The notes under the pieces were generated by a model that was given only the letters and a program-made list of their open reading frames with translations, had not been told where the DNA came from and did not search any database. The position numbers were made by a program, and so were the translations under genes. Source: Phycisphaerales bacterium (lineage in GTDB: Bacteria; Planctomycetota; Phycisphaerae; Phycisphaerales; SM1A02). From it: DNA of 64,000 nt. The DNA lies in contig JAQWMQ010000019.1 in the NCBI GenBank assembly GCA_029246705.1, positions 1 to 64,000 of the forward strand. The letters run 5' to 3'. Below are positions 36,319-44,856 of the stretch, piece by piece (the first letter of the stretch is position 1; every line of letters begins with the position of its first letter).

Positions 36319-37203
36319 TTACCAACCCGGACCGACCGGTCCGGCTCCCCCAGCCCCACGACCATCACGTCGCGTGGGTGGTTGCTGCGTTATCCCGGGA
36401 CGGCCCTGTCCCGGACGTCGACCTCTCATGCCGCGTGGACTCTCGCGAGGAAGCGGTCTTGCTTCCAGGTCTGACATGTCCATCTGTTCAAGTTCTATGG
36501 TTCGCTCGACGTTGTCCTCGAGCGAGCGGACGACCTGACCGGAGGCTCCGGTCTCGGTGGCGGTCTCCGCCAGATATCGAAAATGCTGACGACTCTTGAT
36601 CGCCTCGGCTCTCCAGAGCTTCGCCGGTTCACCCGCAAGTCTCAGCAGACGTGCCCCGAAGTAATGAGCCACGGCGAGTTCCTCGCGAGCTGCGCGAGAG
36701 AGCGCGACCTGGTCGGGGTGTTCGTCCATGTCCGTCAGGATCTGCTCCAGGTCGGCAGCGCCGTCCCAGATCGCACCGGATCGCACCCGGGCACGTGCCT
36801 TCGACCAGCGAATGCGCGCCGTCTCCACCTGATCGACATCGGTCAGCAGTTCCTCGACCTGCTCATAGGCGTCGGCAGCGGCCCCCCACCGCTCGGCGGC
36901 CGTGTCGTAGGCGCTGCGTTCCCGGGCCAGGACCTGTTCAAGCTCGGCCGGAAGCTGCTGGGGGTCAAGGTCGATCTCGGGATCGATGAACATCGCTCGC
37001 CTGACCTGGATCGATTCAAGGTGAGCGGAATATGCTTCGGCCTGGGCCTCGAGTGCGGACTGCTCCAGGTCGATTGCAGAGTTCAGGCGGGCAACGGCGA
37101 CTTCCCGGGCGGCCAGGTGCTGGCCGGGTCCGAAGTGAAAGACGACCACGGCGACCGGGACGAGTGCCCAGAGCATCCAACCGATGCGCACCATGAAGTT
37201 CAC
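36319..37203 (-). CDS. Membrane-anchored coiled-coil protein of the MoxR/Bat operon
   Basis: A 294-residue protein. The N-terminus has one membrane segment (GWMLWALVPVAVVVFHF) and the rest is helical and charged, with many Glu, Ala and Arg residues (AAREVAVARLNSAIDLEQSALEAQAEAY). The tail is rich in Gly, Arg and Pro. The position corresponds to that of the TPR protein BatC in other Bat operons, but no clear TPR consensus is seen. The start overlaps the upstream vWA gene by 4 bp, so translation is coupled. The function is unknown; a periplasmic scaffold is plausible. Confidence 0.75.
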   Translation of the reverse strand: MNFMVRIGWMLWALVPVAVVVFHFGPGQHLAAREVAVARLNSAIDLEQSALEAQAEAYSAHLESIQVRRAMFIDPEIDLDPQQLPAELEQVLARERSAYDTAAERWGAAADAYEQVEELLTDVDQVETARIRWSKARARVRSGAIWDGAADLEQILTDMDEHPDQVALSRAAREELAVAHYFGARLLRLAGEPAKLWRAEAIKSRQHFRYLAETATETGASGQVVRSLEDNVERTIELEQMDMSDLEARPLPRESPRGMRGRRPGQGRPGITQQPPTRRDGRGAGGAGPVGPGW

Positions 37204-38213
37204 GAGACACCTCCCGTGGATGGAAACGACTTCGAACCGTTCCCGCGAGCGCGTGACCAGGACCGCGTGCGACCGAAGGAGGAGAGCGCGGGCCCGACCA
37301 GGGCGATCGCCGAGCTTCCGAGCACGGCAAGAATCAGGGCCAGTTCCCGCAAACCGGCCTGGTCACCGATGCGGGGAACGACCATCGAGAGTTCATCGAG
37401 AAGTTCGGATGGGATGTGCTTCTCGTTGCCCTGGTGGTAGGTACCGCCAAGTCGAAGGGCGAGCTGCTTGAGCGAAGCGGTGTCCTGACGCGAATCATGA
37501 CCGCCGACCGGCATCGTCAGGTAGGGATCACCCACGCCCAACACGATGGTGTCGGCGATCGCGGCGGGCAACCTCGGCATCTCGCCGGTTCCCAGGGAAT
37601 CACCATCGCTCACCACGAGAAGCGTCGCGGAATCGGGCATCCACGGCTTTGACTGCTCCAACGCGGCGGCGACACCTTCGGTGAGTCGGGTCGGTCCGGA
37701 AGGAAAGGCCGTGTACATCGGCAGGCCGTCGAGCACGTTGCTCACGACCTCCTTGTCGAAGGTCTCGTTCAGCACCGGCCTGGCATCGGTGTAGAAGGCC
37801 ACGAGCGAGACCCGGGTGGTGGCGGAATCCAGGCGATCGAGAACACCCTGGACAAGCTGCCCCGCCCAGTTGGCCCGCGAGACCTTCTCGAGCTCGGGAC
37901 CGGCGTCGACCAGTTGCATCGACGGGGAGACATCAAGGGCGATCAGGAGATGCCTTGATGCTTCGCGAGTCGGCTGTTCTTCACGAACCTCGGGGTTGAT
38001 CGAAGCGAGTATCAGCAGGCCCCAGGTCGCACAACCGGTCCCGATCACCCGCATGGGCGCAGCAACGGCGGTCCACCATGCCGGTCGAGCGGTCGGCCCG
38101 AAGGCGAGGTACGACACCCGTCGGATGCGACGTCCGTGGAACGCTTCGGCGACGACCACCAGCAGCGATGCCGCGACGGCGATGAGCAGGGCCAGCATCG
38201 GGGAGATCACCAT
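37200..38213 (-). CDS. von Willebrand factor A membrane protein (BatB-like)
   Basis: A 337-residue protein. Two N-terminal hydrophobic segments (MLALLIAVAASLLVVVAEA; VIGTGCATWGLLILASI) precede a vWA domain starting at LLIALDVSPSMQLV, where D-x-S-x-S is the MIDAS metal site. TLLVVSDGDS supplies the third metal ligand. A further hydrophobic helix lies near the C-terminus (ELALILAVLGSSAIALVGPAL). BatB-type proteins form membrane complexes with BatA and MoxR. The start overlaps the previous vWA gene by 7 bp. It likely works as a chaperone or assembly factor in the envelope. Confidence 0.85.
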   Translation of the reverse strand: MVISPMLALLIAVAASLLVVVAEAFHGRRIRRVSYLAFGPTARPAWWTAVAAPMRVIGTGCATWGLLILASINPEVREEQPTREASRHLLIALDVSPSMQLVDAGPELEKVSRANWAGQLVQGVLDRLDSATTRVSLVAFYTDARPVLNETFDKEVVSNVLDGLPMYTAFPSGPTRLTEGVAAALEQSKPWMPDSATLLVVSDGDSLGTGEMPRLPAAIADTIVLGVGDPYLTMPVGGHDSRQDTASLKQLALRLGGTYHQGNEKHIPSELLDELSMVVPRIGDQAGLRELALILAVLGSSAIALVGPALSSFGRTRSWSRARGNGSKSFPSTGGVS

Positions 38214-39115
38214 GGGGTGTACCTCCCGCCGAAGAGACCCACGACATGGAGTCCCAGTGCGGACAGTGCGATCACTGCGAACGGCAGGTAATAGTCCATC
38301 GGGACCGTGCCACCGGGTTCGAAGCGGTCCGGTTGCAGCTGGTCGATGTGCCGGAAGACGCGTTCGAGTCCTTTCCTGTCGGTGGCGACGAAGGCCTCGC
38401 CCCCGGTCTCACGCGCGAGCTCCTGGACAGTCCCGGGAACCGAACCGGTACCGACGTGCACATGGAACAGCGTGATGTTCGACGCAGTCAGGTCATCGGC
38501 CATGGTGAGTGAATCGCTTGGGTTCGAGAGATCGCTGCTGATCCCGTCGGACACGAGGATGATCATGCGATCACCTGCGACCGCTTCGGTCGCGATGTTG
38601 CCGAGGCAGAACTGCAGGGCATGGCCGATGCGGGTTCCCCCCATGTGCATCGGTTGCCGGCGGGGATCGGCGAAGGGCAGAGCGTTCCTGATCGCATCGA
38701 GGTCCCGGGTCAGTGGAACCCAGCGAATGGCATAGGAACCGAAGAGCGTGAGCCCGAAGGCATCTCCCTCGCGTGCGTCGACGAAATTCTCCACCGCTTC
38801 GCTTGCCATCTCGTAGCGGTTGCCGGCGGTCATGCTGCCGGACACGTCCAGGCAGAACTGGATGTTGGTCAGCACCCGCTGGTCACTCGGTCGACGAAGG
38901 ACCTGGGGACCGGCCAGCATGCAGATGACGCCGATCAGGACGATTGCAGGCATGGAATCGAAGCAGGAAAGCACCCACCCCAGCCACCGACGGGATCGAT
39001 GTAGACGGCCATCGAACGGAAGTGAAAGCCCCCACCCCTTTCGCTGCCAGGCCCAGAGCAGCAGCAGCACCGGAACCGCGAGCAGGACCAGGATCGTTGG
39101 TTCGGTGAAGCTCAT
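38207..39115 (-). CDS. von Willebrand factor A membrane protein (BatA-like)
   Basis: A 302-residue protein. It begins with a membrane helix (ILVLLAVPVLLLLWAW), has a second one (MPAIVLIGVICMLAG), and then the vWA domain with NIQFCLDVSGSMTAG (MIDAS D-x-S-x-S), GGTRIGHAL and MIILVSDGIS. The C-terminal helix (YYLPFAVIALSALGLHVVGLF) completes the usual BatA topology. ATG 39115 (MSFTEPTIL) overlaps the upstream stop by 4 bp; the longer frame to 39208 lies inside the upstream gene and is rejected. It probably forms a complex with BatB and MoxR. Confidence 0.87.
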   Translation of the reverse strand: MSFTEPTILVLLAVPVLLLLWAWQRKGWGLSLPFDGRLHRSRRWLGWVLSCFDSMPAIVLIGVICMLAGPQVLRRPSDQRVLTNIQFCLDVSGSMTAGNRYEMASEAVENFVDAREGDAFGLTLFGSYAIRWVPLTRDLDAIRNALPFADPRRQPMHMGGTRIGHALQFCLGNIATEAVAGDRMIILVSDGISSDLSNPSDSLTMADDLTASNITLFHVHVGTGSVPGTVQELARETGGEAFVATDRKGLERVFRHIDQLQPDRFEPGGTVPMDYYLPFAVIALSALGLHVVGLFGGRYTPW

Positions 39116-39915
39116 GCCACACCTCCATCGGCGGGCACTCGGTAGGGTTCCAGCAGGCGGGAGACTTCTTCGGGTGTCGGTGTGCCGGAACCCGGTGCAT
39201 GCAGCCACTCCTCGACGGCTCGGATCAATCGCCCCGCTTCGGGGTCACCACGCAGGCGGGCGACGGCGGCCGGCCGATCGGACTCGAGCTCGAGACGTTG
39301 CTGCCAGTGTGCGTACAACAACAGTTCAAGTCGCCCCTGTTCCTCGACGGACAGATCGCGAGCGGCGGCGGCGGCGACCAGGGGAGCGATTCGGTCGGCG
39401 ACGGTCTCTTCGGGTTCCTCGATGACCGGGTCCACCCGGGGTCGGTTCATTCGACCGGCAAGAACCAGCAGCGGTACGAGCAACCAGAGAAACCCGATCA
39501 CGATCAGACCGACGGTGTAACCACCGTCGAGGGTGTTGGCCGGGGGTATTGCGAGCACCAGGTCGGTGGGCGCATCCACCGCGAGGTTCGAGACGATCTC
39601 GATCGGGATGGGATCCAGTGACGCCGTGCTGCCGCCCTGCTCGAAGACCAGTACATCACGCAGGTCGAAGACGCCGATGTCGGTTCCGATGAACTCGAGC
39701 TCACAGGCGATGCGTCCGTCATCGAGCTGTTCATAACCCGCGAGCCTGACCAGGAGCGGTGACGCGAGATCCAGGTCGGGGCGACCACGGAGCAACCCCC
39801 CGTCACTGAGGATCCGAACCTGTCCGGTGATTCCGCGGGTTGCACTTGAGACCACTTCGTCCTGCAAGGGCGAAGTGAACACGAGGCAAGCCAGGAGAAC
39901 GACCGGGGCGATCAC
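39112..39915 (-). CDS. BatD-like exported membrane protein
   Basis: A 267-residue protein. It has a signal peptide (MIAPVVLLACLVFTSP), a periplasmic beta-rich part (~25-125), one membrane helix (VGLIVIGFLWLLVPLLVLAG, ~134-153), and a cytoplasmic helical tail. Arrangement and position match the shorter DUF4381/BatD-like partners that sit between DUF58 and vWA genes in MoxR operons. No catalytic motif is visible. It overlaps the DUF58 gene by 4 bp and the BatA-like gene by 4 bp, so all three are translationally coupled. Confidence 0.75.
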   Translation of the reverse strand: MIAPVVLLACLVFTSPLQDEVVSSATRGITGQVRILSDGGLLRGRPDLDLASPLLVRLAGYEQLDDGRIACELEFIGTDIGVFDLRDVLVFEQGGSTASLDPIPIEIVSNLAVDAPTDLVLAIPPANTLDGGYTVGLIVIGFLWLLVPLLVLAGRMNRPRVDPVIEEPEETVADRIAPLVAAAAARDLSVEEQGRLELLLYAHWQQRLELESDRPAAVARLRGDPEAGRLIRAVEEWLHAPGSGTPTPEEVSRLLEPYRVPADGGVA

Positions 39916-40811
39916 GTTCGACCACCACCAGTCCGGGCACGTTGTGCAAGGAAGTGACGCAGCTCGGGAACGAAGGGACGATCGGTGTCCAGCTGCAACC
40001 AGCTTGCCCCCGCCCGGGCCAGAAGCCGTCCGATGTCCTCCTCGGCCAGCTCCGGATCGGCGGCCCGCCAGCGAAGTCTTCCGTGCCCGAGGAAACCACG
40101 GCCACTCTCCGCCTCGAGTCCCCTGAAGAAACCGGCACGGAGATCGCCACGTTCAGCGGGGTCACGAAGACCGATCACGATGACGTCATGTTTCTGAACC
40201 GCTCGCCGTATCGCGGGAATCGCGTCGGGATCATGCAGGTCACTCAGGATCACGATCAGGCTCGAGCGCCTGGCTCGAGCCACCAGTTCATTCAGACGTT
40301 CGGTCAGGTGGGTGGTCTCCTTGGCCGAACCGATTCGAAGCGGTTCGATCGCCTGCCAGAGATCCGACCTGAGCAGGCTCGGCTCGAACCGGGTCGCACG
40401 TTCACCCGCACCGATGACCGCGCAGGGGCTGAGCCTTCGCTGGGCAAGAACACCCACGGCTGATGCGATCCAGACGGCCAGGTCATGCTTCGTGAGGCTG
40501 GTCGAGGAAACGGACATGGAGGCGGAGGTGTCCAGAAGCAGATGGACCTCCGTCCGCTTCAGAGCCTCGTACTCCTTCACGTAGGTCCGAGTCGAGCGCG
40601 CGGTCATGCGCCAGTCGATCTGCTTGATGGGATCACCCGGTTCATAGGGCCTTGACTGTGCGTATTCGAGACCGCTTCCGGTGAACATGGATGTGTCGGT
40701 ACCGAACGCGAGATCATCGGCCAGACGCCTCACCACCATCTCGAAGTCACCTCGAGCGAGTTCTTCGGGCGGACCGAGTCCGGGATCCTCATGTTTCCGT
40801 CCTGCGGCCAT
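39912..40811 (-). CDS. DUF58 domain protein of the MoxR/Bat system
   Basis: A 299-residue cytoplasmic protein with the DUF58 signature YEPGDPIKQIDWRMTARS (~residues 55-72). This is followed by a vWA-like fold: VHLLLDTSASMSV carries an almost complete MIDAS motif, and SLIVILSDLHD gives the third site. DUF58 proteins are always next to moxR and are thought to link the ATPase to the vWA membrane proteins. The ATG shares one base with the MoxR stop (TGATG). The protein lacks membrane helices, unlike many longer DUF58 members. Confidence 0.85.
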   Translation of the reverse strand: MAAGRKHEDPGLGPPEELARGDFEMVVRRLADDLAFGTDTSMFTGSGLEYAQSRPYEPGDPIKQIDWRMTARSTRTYVKEYEALKRTEVHLLLDTSASMSVSSTSLTKHDLAVWIASAVGVLAQRRLSPCAVIGAGERATRFEPSLLRSDLWQAIEPLRIGSAKETTHLTERLNELVARARRSSLIVILSDLHDPDAIPAIRRAVQKHDVIVIGLRDPAERGDLRAGFFRGLEAESGRGFLGHGRLRWRAADPELAEEDIGRLLARAGASWLQLDTDRPFVPELRHFLAQRARTGGGRT

Positions 40812-41827
40812 CAGGCAAGGGTCGCCAGGATTTCGGCAAGGACATCCTCACCTCGACGTCCATCCGCGAGCGCCTCGTAGTTGAGGCGGATTCTATGCAG
40901 GACGACATCCTCGGCGAGAGCCAGGAAGTCCTCGGGCACCGCGTAATCCCGACCACGGATGTAGGCACGTGCCCTTGACGCGTTGACCAGTGCGATGGCG
41001 GCTCGTGGCGAGCAACCCAGCTCGAGGTCGGGGTGCGTGCGGGTCAGGTTCACCAGTTCGACGCAGTCCCTGACGAAGACGTCACTGACATGGACTGCAA
41101 GAACCGATTCCATCGCGGAGGTGAGATCCCGGACCTGATAGGGGCTTGCATCATCGATCGCATCGAAGGCGGTCATGGGCACGGCCCCGTCGCCCTGTCG
41201 CTTGAGCTTGAGCTTCAACCCACGCTGGACGACTTCGGTCTCTTCCTCGAAGCTCGGGTACTCCAGTCGATGACGCAGCATGAAGCGGTCCAGCTGGGCT
41301 TCGGGCAGCTCGAAGGTGCCTGCCTGTTCCACCGGGTTCTGCGTCGCGATCACCAGGAAGGGTGCGGGCAGGTCCCAGGTCCGGTCGCCGATGGAGACCT
41401 TTCGTTCCTGCATCGCCTCGAGCAGGGCGGACTGGACCTTCGGAGAGGCGCGGTTGATCTCGTCGGCAAGCAGCAGGTTGGTGAAGACGGGTCCCTTGTG
41501 GACGTGAAACTCACCACTCTTGGGATCAAGGATCTCCGAACCCACGATGTCCGAGGGCAGCAGGTCGATGGTGAACTGGATCCGCTTGAAGTCGAGGTCG
41601 ATGGCCCGGCCGACGGCCTGGACGAGCAGGGTCTTCGCGATCCCGGGGACACCCTCGAGAAGCAGATGCCCGCCGGTCAGCAGTGCGATCAGGATTCGCT
41701 CCACCACCACCTGCTGTCCGACAACCGTTCGTCCCACGCTTGCCGCCACGGTGGTGGCGAATGCCGCGCCCTGGGCGTCGGTGTCGGATGTGATTCCGTT
41801 CGTCGATTCATTCATGTCGTCGGGCAT
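40811..41827 (-). CDS. moxR: MoxR-family AAA+ ATPase
   Basis: A 338-residue AAA+ protein. It shows Walker A GVPGIAKTLL (~residues 60-69), the helix-2 insert typical of MoxR (RIQFTIDLLPSDIVG), Walker B LLLADEINRASPK, sensor 1 VIATQNPVEQAGTFELPEAQLDRF, and sensor 2 GCSPRAAIAL. MoxR ATPases act as chaperones that insert metal cofactors or assemble vWA protein complexes. Two starts are possible, ATG 41827 and ATG 41815; the first has GAGGG immediately before it. It follows the thioredoxin-like gene by 9 bp and overlaps the DUF58 gene by one base. Confidence 0.93.
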   Translation of the reverse strand: MPDDMNESTNGITSDTDAQGAAFATTVAASVGRTVVGQQVVVERILIALLTGGHLLLEGVPGIAKTLLVQAVGRAIDLDFKRIQFTIDLLPSDIVGSEILDPKSGEFHVHKGPVFTNLLLADEINRASPKVQSALLEAMQERKVSIGDRTWDLPAPFLVIATQNPVEQAGTFELPEAQLDRFMLRHRLEYPSFEEETEVVQRGLKLKLKRQGDGAVPMTAFDAIDDASPYQVRDLTSAMESVLAVHVSDVFVRDCVELVNLTRTHPDLELGCSPRAAIALVNASRARAYIRGRDYAVPEDFLALAEDVVLHRIRLNYEALADGRRGEDVLAEILATLA

Positions 41828-41836
41828 CCCTCTGGT

Positions 41837-42937
41837 TCAGTTGTCGGGGTTGATTCGTTCGGCCATCAGTTTCTCGAGAACCGGTTGCAGGCGTGCCTCG
41901 TCGATCCCGGCGGCACGAACCTTGCCGGACCGATCGATCACCACGGTGGTGGGCCACATCCGCACGCCATAGGCGGTCGCGGTGGCGCCGAGAGGCAGTC
42001 GACTGTCGGCAGGCTCCGCATCACGTGCGATCGGGAACGGTGGCGCCTCGTCACCCAGGAGCATGCGCATTCGCTCCCAGTCGGTCAGGTGGTCGCAGAC
42101 ACCGATGAAGACCACGCCCTGGGGGCCGAGCTCCTTCGCGGTCTTTCGCCAGGCGTCCATCGATTCGCGCGTACCTCGACTCAGAGGAGACAGGAACCGC
42201 AGCACCGTCACGCGACCATCGAGCATCTCGGGTTGAATGGCCTCCCCGATCCACTTGGTGGCCTGGAGCGACGGAGCCTCCTGCCCTTCCAGGCGTGCCA
42301 TCGCGGGCAGCCGGCTTGAACCGCCCACGTACCAATCCTCGGGAAATTCGCCGGCAGTGGCGGTGCCGCCGGACGCCCCGCCATCCTCGGCCAGCAGCAC
42401 ACGGACCACATCCGAGACCTTGCCGGGAAGAAGCCCGGCGGCACGAACGATGCCCTTGCGATCGATGGCGACGTAGGTCGGCCAGAAGGCCAGCTTGTAC
42501 GCCTTCACACTGGCGCCGCCCGCATCGCGAGCGACCGGATAGTTGATGTTCTTGTCGTTGACGACACCCTGGGCCTTCTCCCAACCGTTTTTGGCATCAT
42601 GAACGCCGATGAAGGCGAGTCCGCTGTCCCCGTACTCCTCGACCAGCGAGACGTTCTTGGGAATGGCACTCATGCAGGGTCCGCACCAGGTCGCCCAGAA
42701 GTCGACGATGACCACCTTGCCCTTGAGATCGGCAAGCGATGTCTCCTCGCCGATCCAGGTGTCGAGGGTCAATTCCGGAGCAGGCTTGCCTTCGAGGGAC
42801 TTCAGCCCCTCGTTGCGCTCCGAACCGGAATAGAAGTGATCATCGGAAAAGTCCTGTGCACTCGCGGTGACACAGGACGTAAGCGCGACAAGAAGAACTG
42901 CTATGCGCGTCGGGTCCATCCGGGAAAAAACCAGCAT
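41837..42937 (-). CDS. Exported protein with two tandem TlpA-like thioredoxin domains
   Basis: A 366-residue periplasmic protein. A signal peptide (IAVLLVALTSCVTASA) is followed by a TlpA/ResA-type domain (~residues 45-190) with VVIVDFWATWCGPCMSAIP, the redox CxxC motif, and FWPTYVAIDRKG. A second similar fold (~210-360) keeps the WPTTVVIDRSGKVRAAG end, but its active-site position reads LRFLSPLSRGT without Cys. So one domain should be redox-active and the other is probably a substrate-binding or structural copy. GGAGG lies 6 nt before ATG 42937, which fixes the start. It leads the MoxR/Bat operon and may keep its periplasmic partners reduced. Confidence 0.87.
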   Translation of the reverse strand: MLVFSRMDPTRIAVLLVALTSCVTASAQDFSDDHFYSGSERNEGLKSLEGKPAPELTLDTWIGEETSLADLKGKVVIVDFWATWCGPCMSAIPKNVSLVEEYGDSGLAFIGVHDAKNGWEKAQGVVNDKNINYPVARDAGGASVKAYKLAFWPTYVAIDRKGIVRAAGLLPGKVSDVVRVLLAEDGGASGGTATAGEFPEDWYVGGSSRLPAMARLEGQEAPSLQATKWIGEAIQPEMLDGRVTVLRFLSPLSRGTRESMDAWRKTAKELGPQGVVFIGVCDHLTDWERMRMLLGDEAPPFPIARDAEPADSRLPLGATATAYGVRMWPTTVVIDRSGKVRAAGIDEARLQPVLEKLMAERINPDN

Positions 42938-43054
42938 GATCGGCCTCCAGAATCTGTTTGTGGCCCAGAGTCTAGCCCTCAGCGGAGAGTTTGGTTGCAA
43001 CGATGGTCATCGATCAGGGTCAGGAGTCGTCCTGAGGCCCGGAAAGCTCCCCGA

Positions 43055-44809
43055 TCAGGCACTGTCGCTCTTGTATGTCTCACGGATCACCCGCATGCGG
43101 TCCGAACGATCAAGGAAGATCTCGACGAGTTCCGGGTCGAACTGCTTGCCGGAGAGGTCGGCTATCTCCTGCAGGACCTTGCTCTCGGGCCAGGCGTCCT
43201 TGTAGGAACGCTTGGAGCTCAATGCGTCGTAGACGTCGGCCAGTCCCACGATGCGGGCTTCGATCGGAATCTCATCGCCCACCAAGCCGCTGCGGATCGG
43301 GGTCTCGGGCGGTGAGTGGAAGAGCTCATCGACCGGCGTTTCGCCGGGATACCCCGTACCGTCCCAGTGCTCATGGTGGTGAAGTGCCACTTCACGAGCG
43401 ATTTCGTCGTATTCGGTCTGGTATCCCTTGAAGAACCGCGCTCCGATGACGGTGTGCATCTGCATGGCCGCGTATTCCGGGAGATCCAGCTTGCCCGGCT
43501 TCTTGAGGATGGAGTCCGAAATGCCGATCTTGCCGACGTCATGAAGTCGCGCCGCATTGGACAGGCGGTCACGACGCCTTTCCATCTCACTTCGGTCCAT
43601 TCCCCTTCGCTGTGCCCACGCCTCGAACATGACACGGGAATAGCCGGCGACGCGATTGACGTGGGCACCGGTCTCCTCGGGGTCATGTGTCTCGGCGATG
43701 GCCACCATGCGCATGATCATGGAGTCGGTCAGCAACGCACGTTCGAGTGCGACGCTCGCCATCGACGCGAAGTTCTCGATGAGCTTCTCATCCCCCGAGT
43801 CGAAGCCCCCCTTTCGTTCGCCCTCCTTGTTGAAGGGATTGGCGAGCTGGATGACCCCCAGGACCTCGCCGCTTGCGGTGCTCAAGGGATACGTGAACAG
43901 CGATTTGGTTCGGTAGCCGGTACGTTCGTCGTAGGACGCCATGAACGTGTAGCCGGAATCAGGTGGGATCGAGTAGACATCACGCACGTTGATCTTCTGG
44001 CCGGTCATGGTGACCTTGCCCGAGATGGAACCCGCGGATATCGACACCCGGAAACCGCCGGCAAGATCCGCGGCGTTTCGGCCCGCATTCTCATGCGCGT
44101 CGTTCTGTGCGTAGCGAACCACCAGGTCGTCCTCGTCTCGAGTGAGGATCGCGCCGGCCTCGGCACCAACGAGGTGGCGAGCCTCGCTCAGGATGTGCTG
44201 CATCATCACGTCAAGGTCCTGGATCTCGCTCATCTCGATTCCCACGGAACCGATCGACTTCAACCTGGCGTCACGGACGACGATCTCATCCTTGAGGGCC
44301 TCGTTGGCTTGCTGAAAGATCTTATTGAGATCCACCAGCTGGGCGTTTCGTTTTCGAAGCTCCATCGCCAGCCGCTTGCTGCGCCGCTCTGCTTGATCAC
44401 GTTGTCGTGTCGCGATGAAACCGGTCGTGTGGTGACGCAGGCGGGCGACGAGCTCCACCGAATCCGGCAACTTGACCAGGTAGTCACTGGCCCCCCGCTC
44501 GAAAGCCTGCGCCTTGGTCTCGGAATCCTCGTACCCGCTCAGGATGATCACCGGCAGATTCACCATGGACGGTTCGGCCCGAATGCTCTCGAGCAGTTGA
44601 AGCCCGTTCAGTTCTGGCATCTCGAGATCGACCAACATCACCGTCGGCTTGAAATCACGAGCGGATTCAAACGCTTCGAGCGGGTTCTGGATGTGATGCA
44701 GGTGCCAGCCTTGCTCGATTTGCTTCTCGAGAAGGAGACCCACCATCTCTCCCACCAGCAACTGGTCATCGACCAGCAGGACTCGGACTTCTCTATCGAC
44801 GGAAAACAT
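43055..44809 (-). CDS. HD-GYP response regulator (REC-GAF-HD-GYP)
   Basis: A 584-residue signalling protein. Residues ~8-125 are a receiver domain with phospho-acceptor Asp61 (VMLVDLEMPELNG) and acidic pocket LLVDDQ. A short coiled coil follows, then a GAF domain (~190-345: AGAILTRDEDDLVVRYA ... LGVIQLANPFN). The HD-GYP domain (~350-580) has ARLHDVGKIGIS (HD), HHHEHWDGTGYPG (GYP motif) and ARIVGLADVYDAL. HD-GYP domains hydrolyse cyclic di-GMP. It is a single gene near the secretion cluster, with the orphan pseudopilin gene upstream on the same strand. The start is ATG 44809. Confidence 0.9.
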   Translation of the reverse strand: MFSVDREVRVLLVDDQLLVGEMVGLLLEKQIEQGWHLHHIQNPLEAFESARDFKPTVMLVDLEMPELNGLQLLESIRAEPSMVNLPVIILSGYEDSETKAQAFERGASDYLVKLPDSVELVARLRHHTTGFIATRQRDQAERRSKRLAMELRKRNAQLVDLNKIFQQANEALKDEIVVRDARLKSIGSVGIEMSEIQDLDVMMQHILSEARHLVGAEAGAILTRDEDDLVVRYAQNDAHENAGRNAADLAGGFRVSISAGSISGKVTMTGQKINVRDVYSIPPDSGYTFMASYDERTGYRTKSLFTYPLSTASGEVLGVIQLANPFNKEGERKGGFDSGDEKLIENFASMASVALERALLTDSMIMRMVAIAETHDPEETGAHVNRVAGYSRVMFEAWAQRRGMDRSEMERRRDRLSNAARLHDVGKIGISDSILKKPGKLDLPEYAAMQMHTVIGARFFKGYQTEYDEIAREVALHHHEHWDGTGYPGETPVDELFHSPPETPIRSGLVGDEIPIEARIVGLADVYDALSSKRSYKDAWPESKVLQEIADLSGKQFDPELVEIFLDRSDRMRVIRETYKSDSA

Positions 44810-44856
44810 GTGCAGATTCTAGTGGAGTCTGGGAACTCGAGTTCCACTCGGATGGT

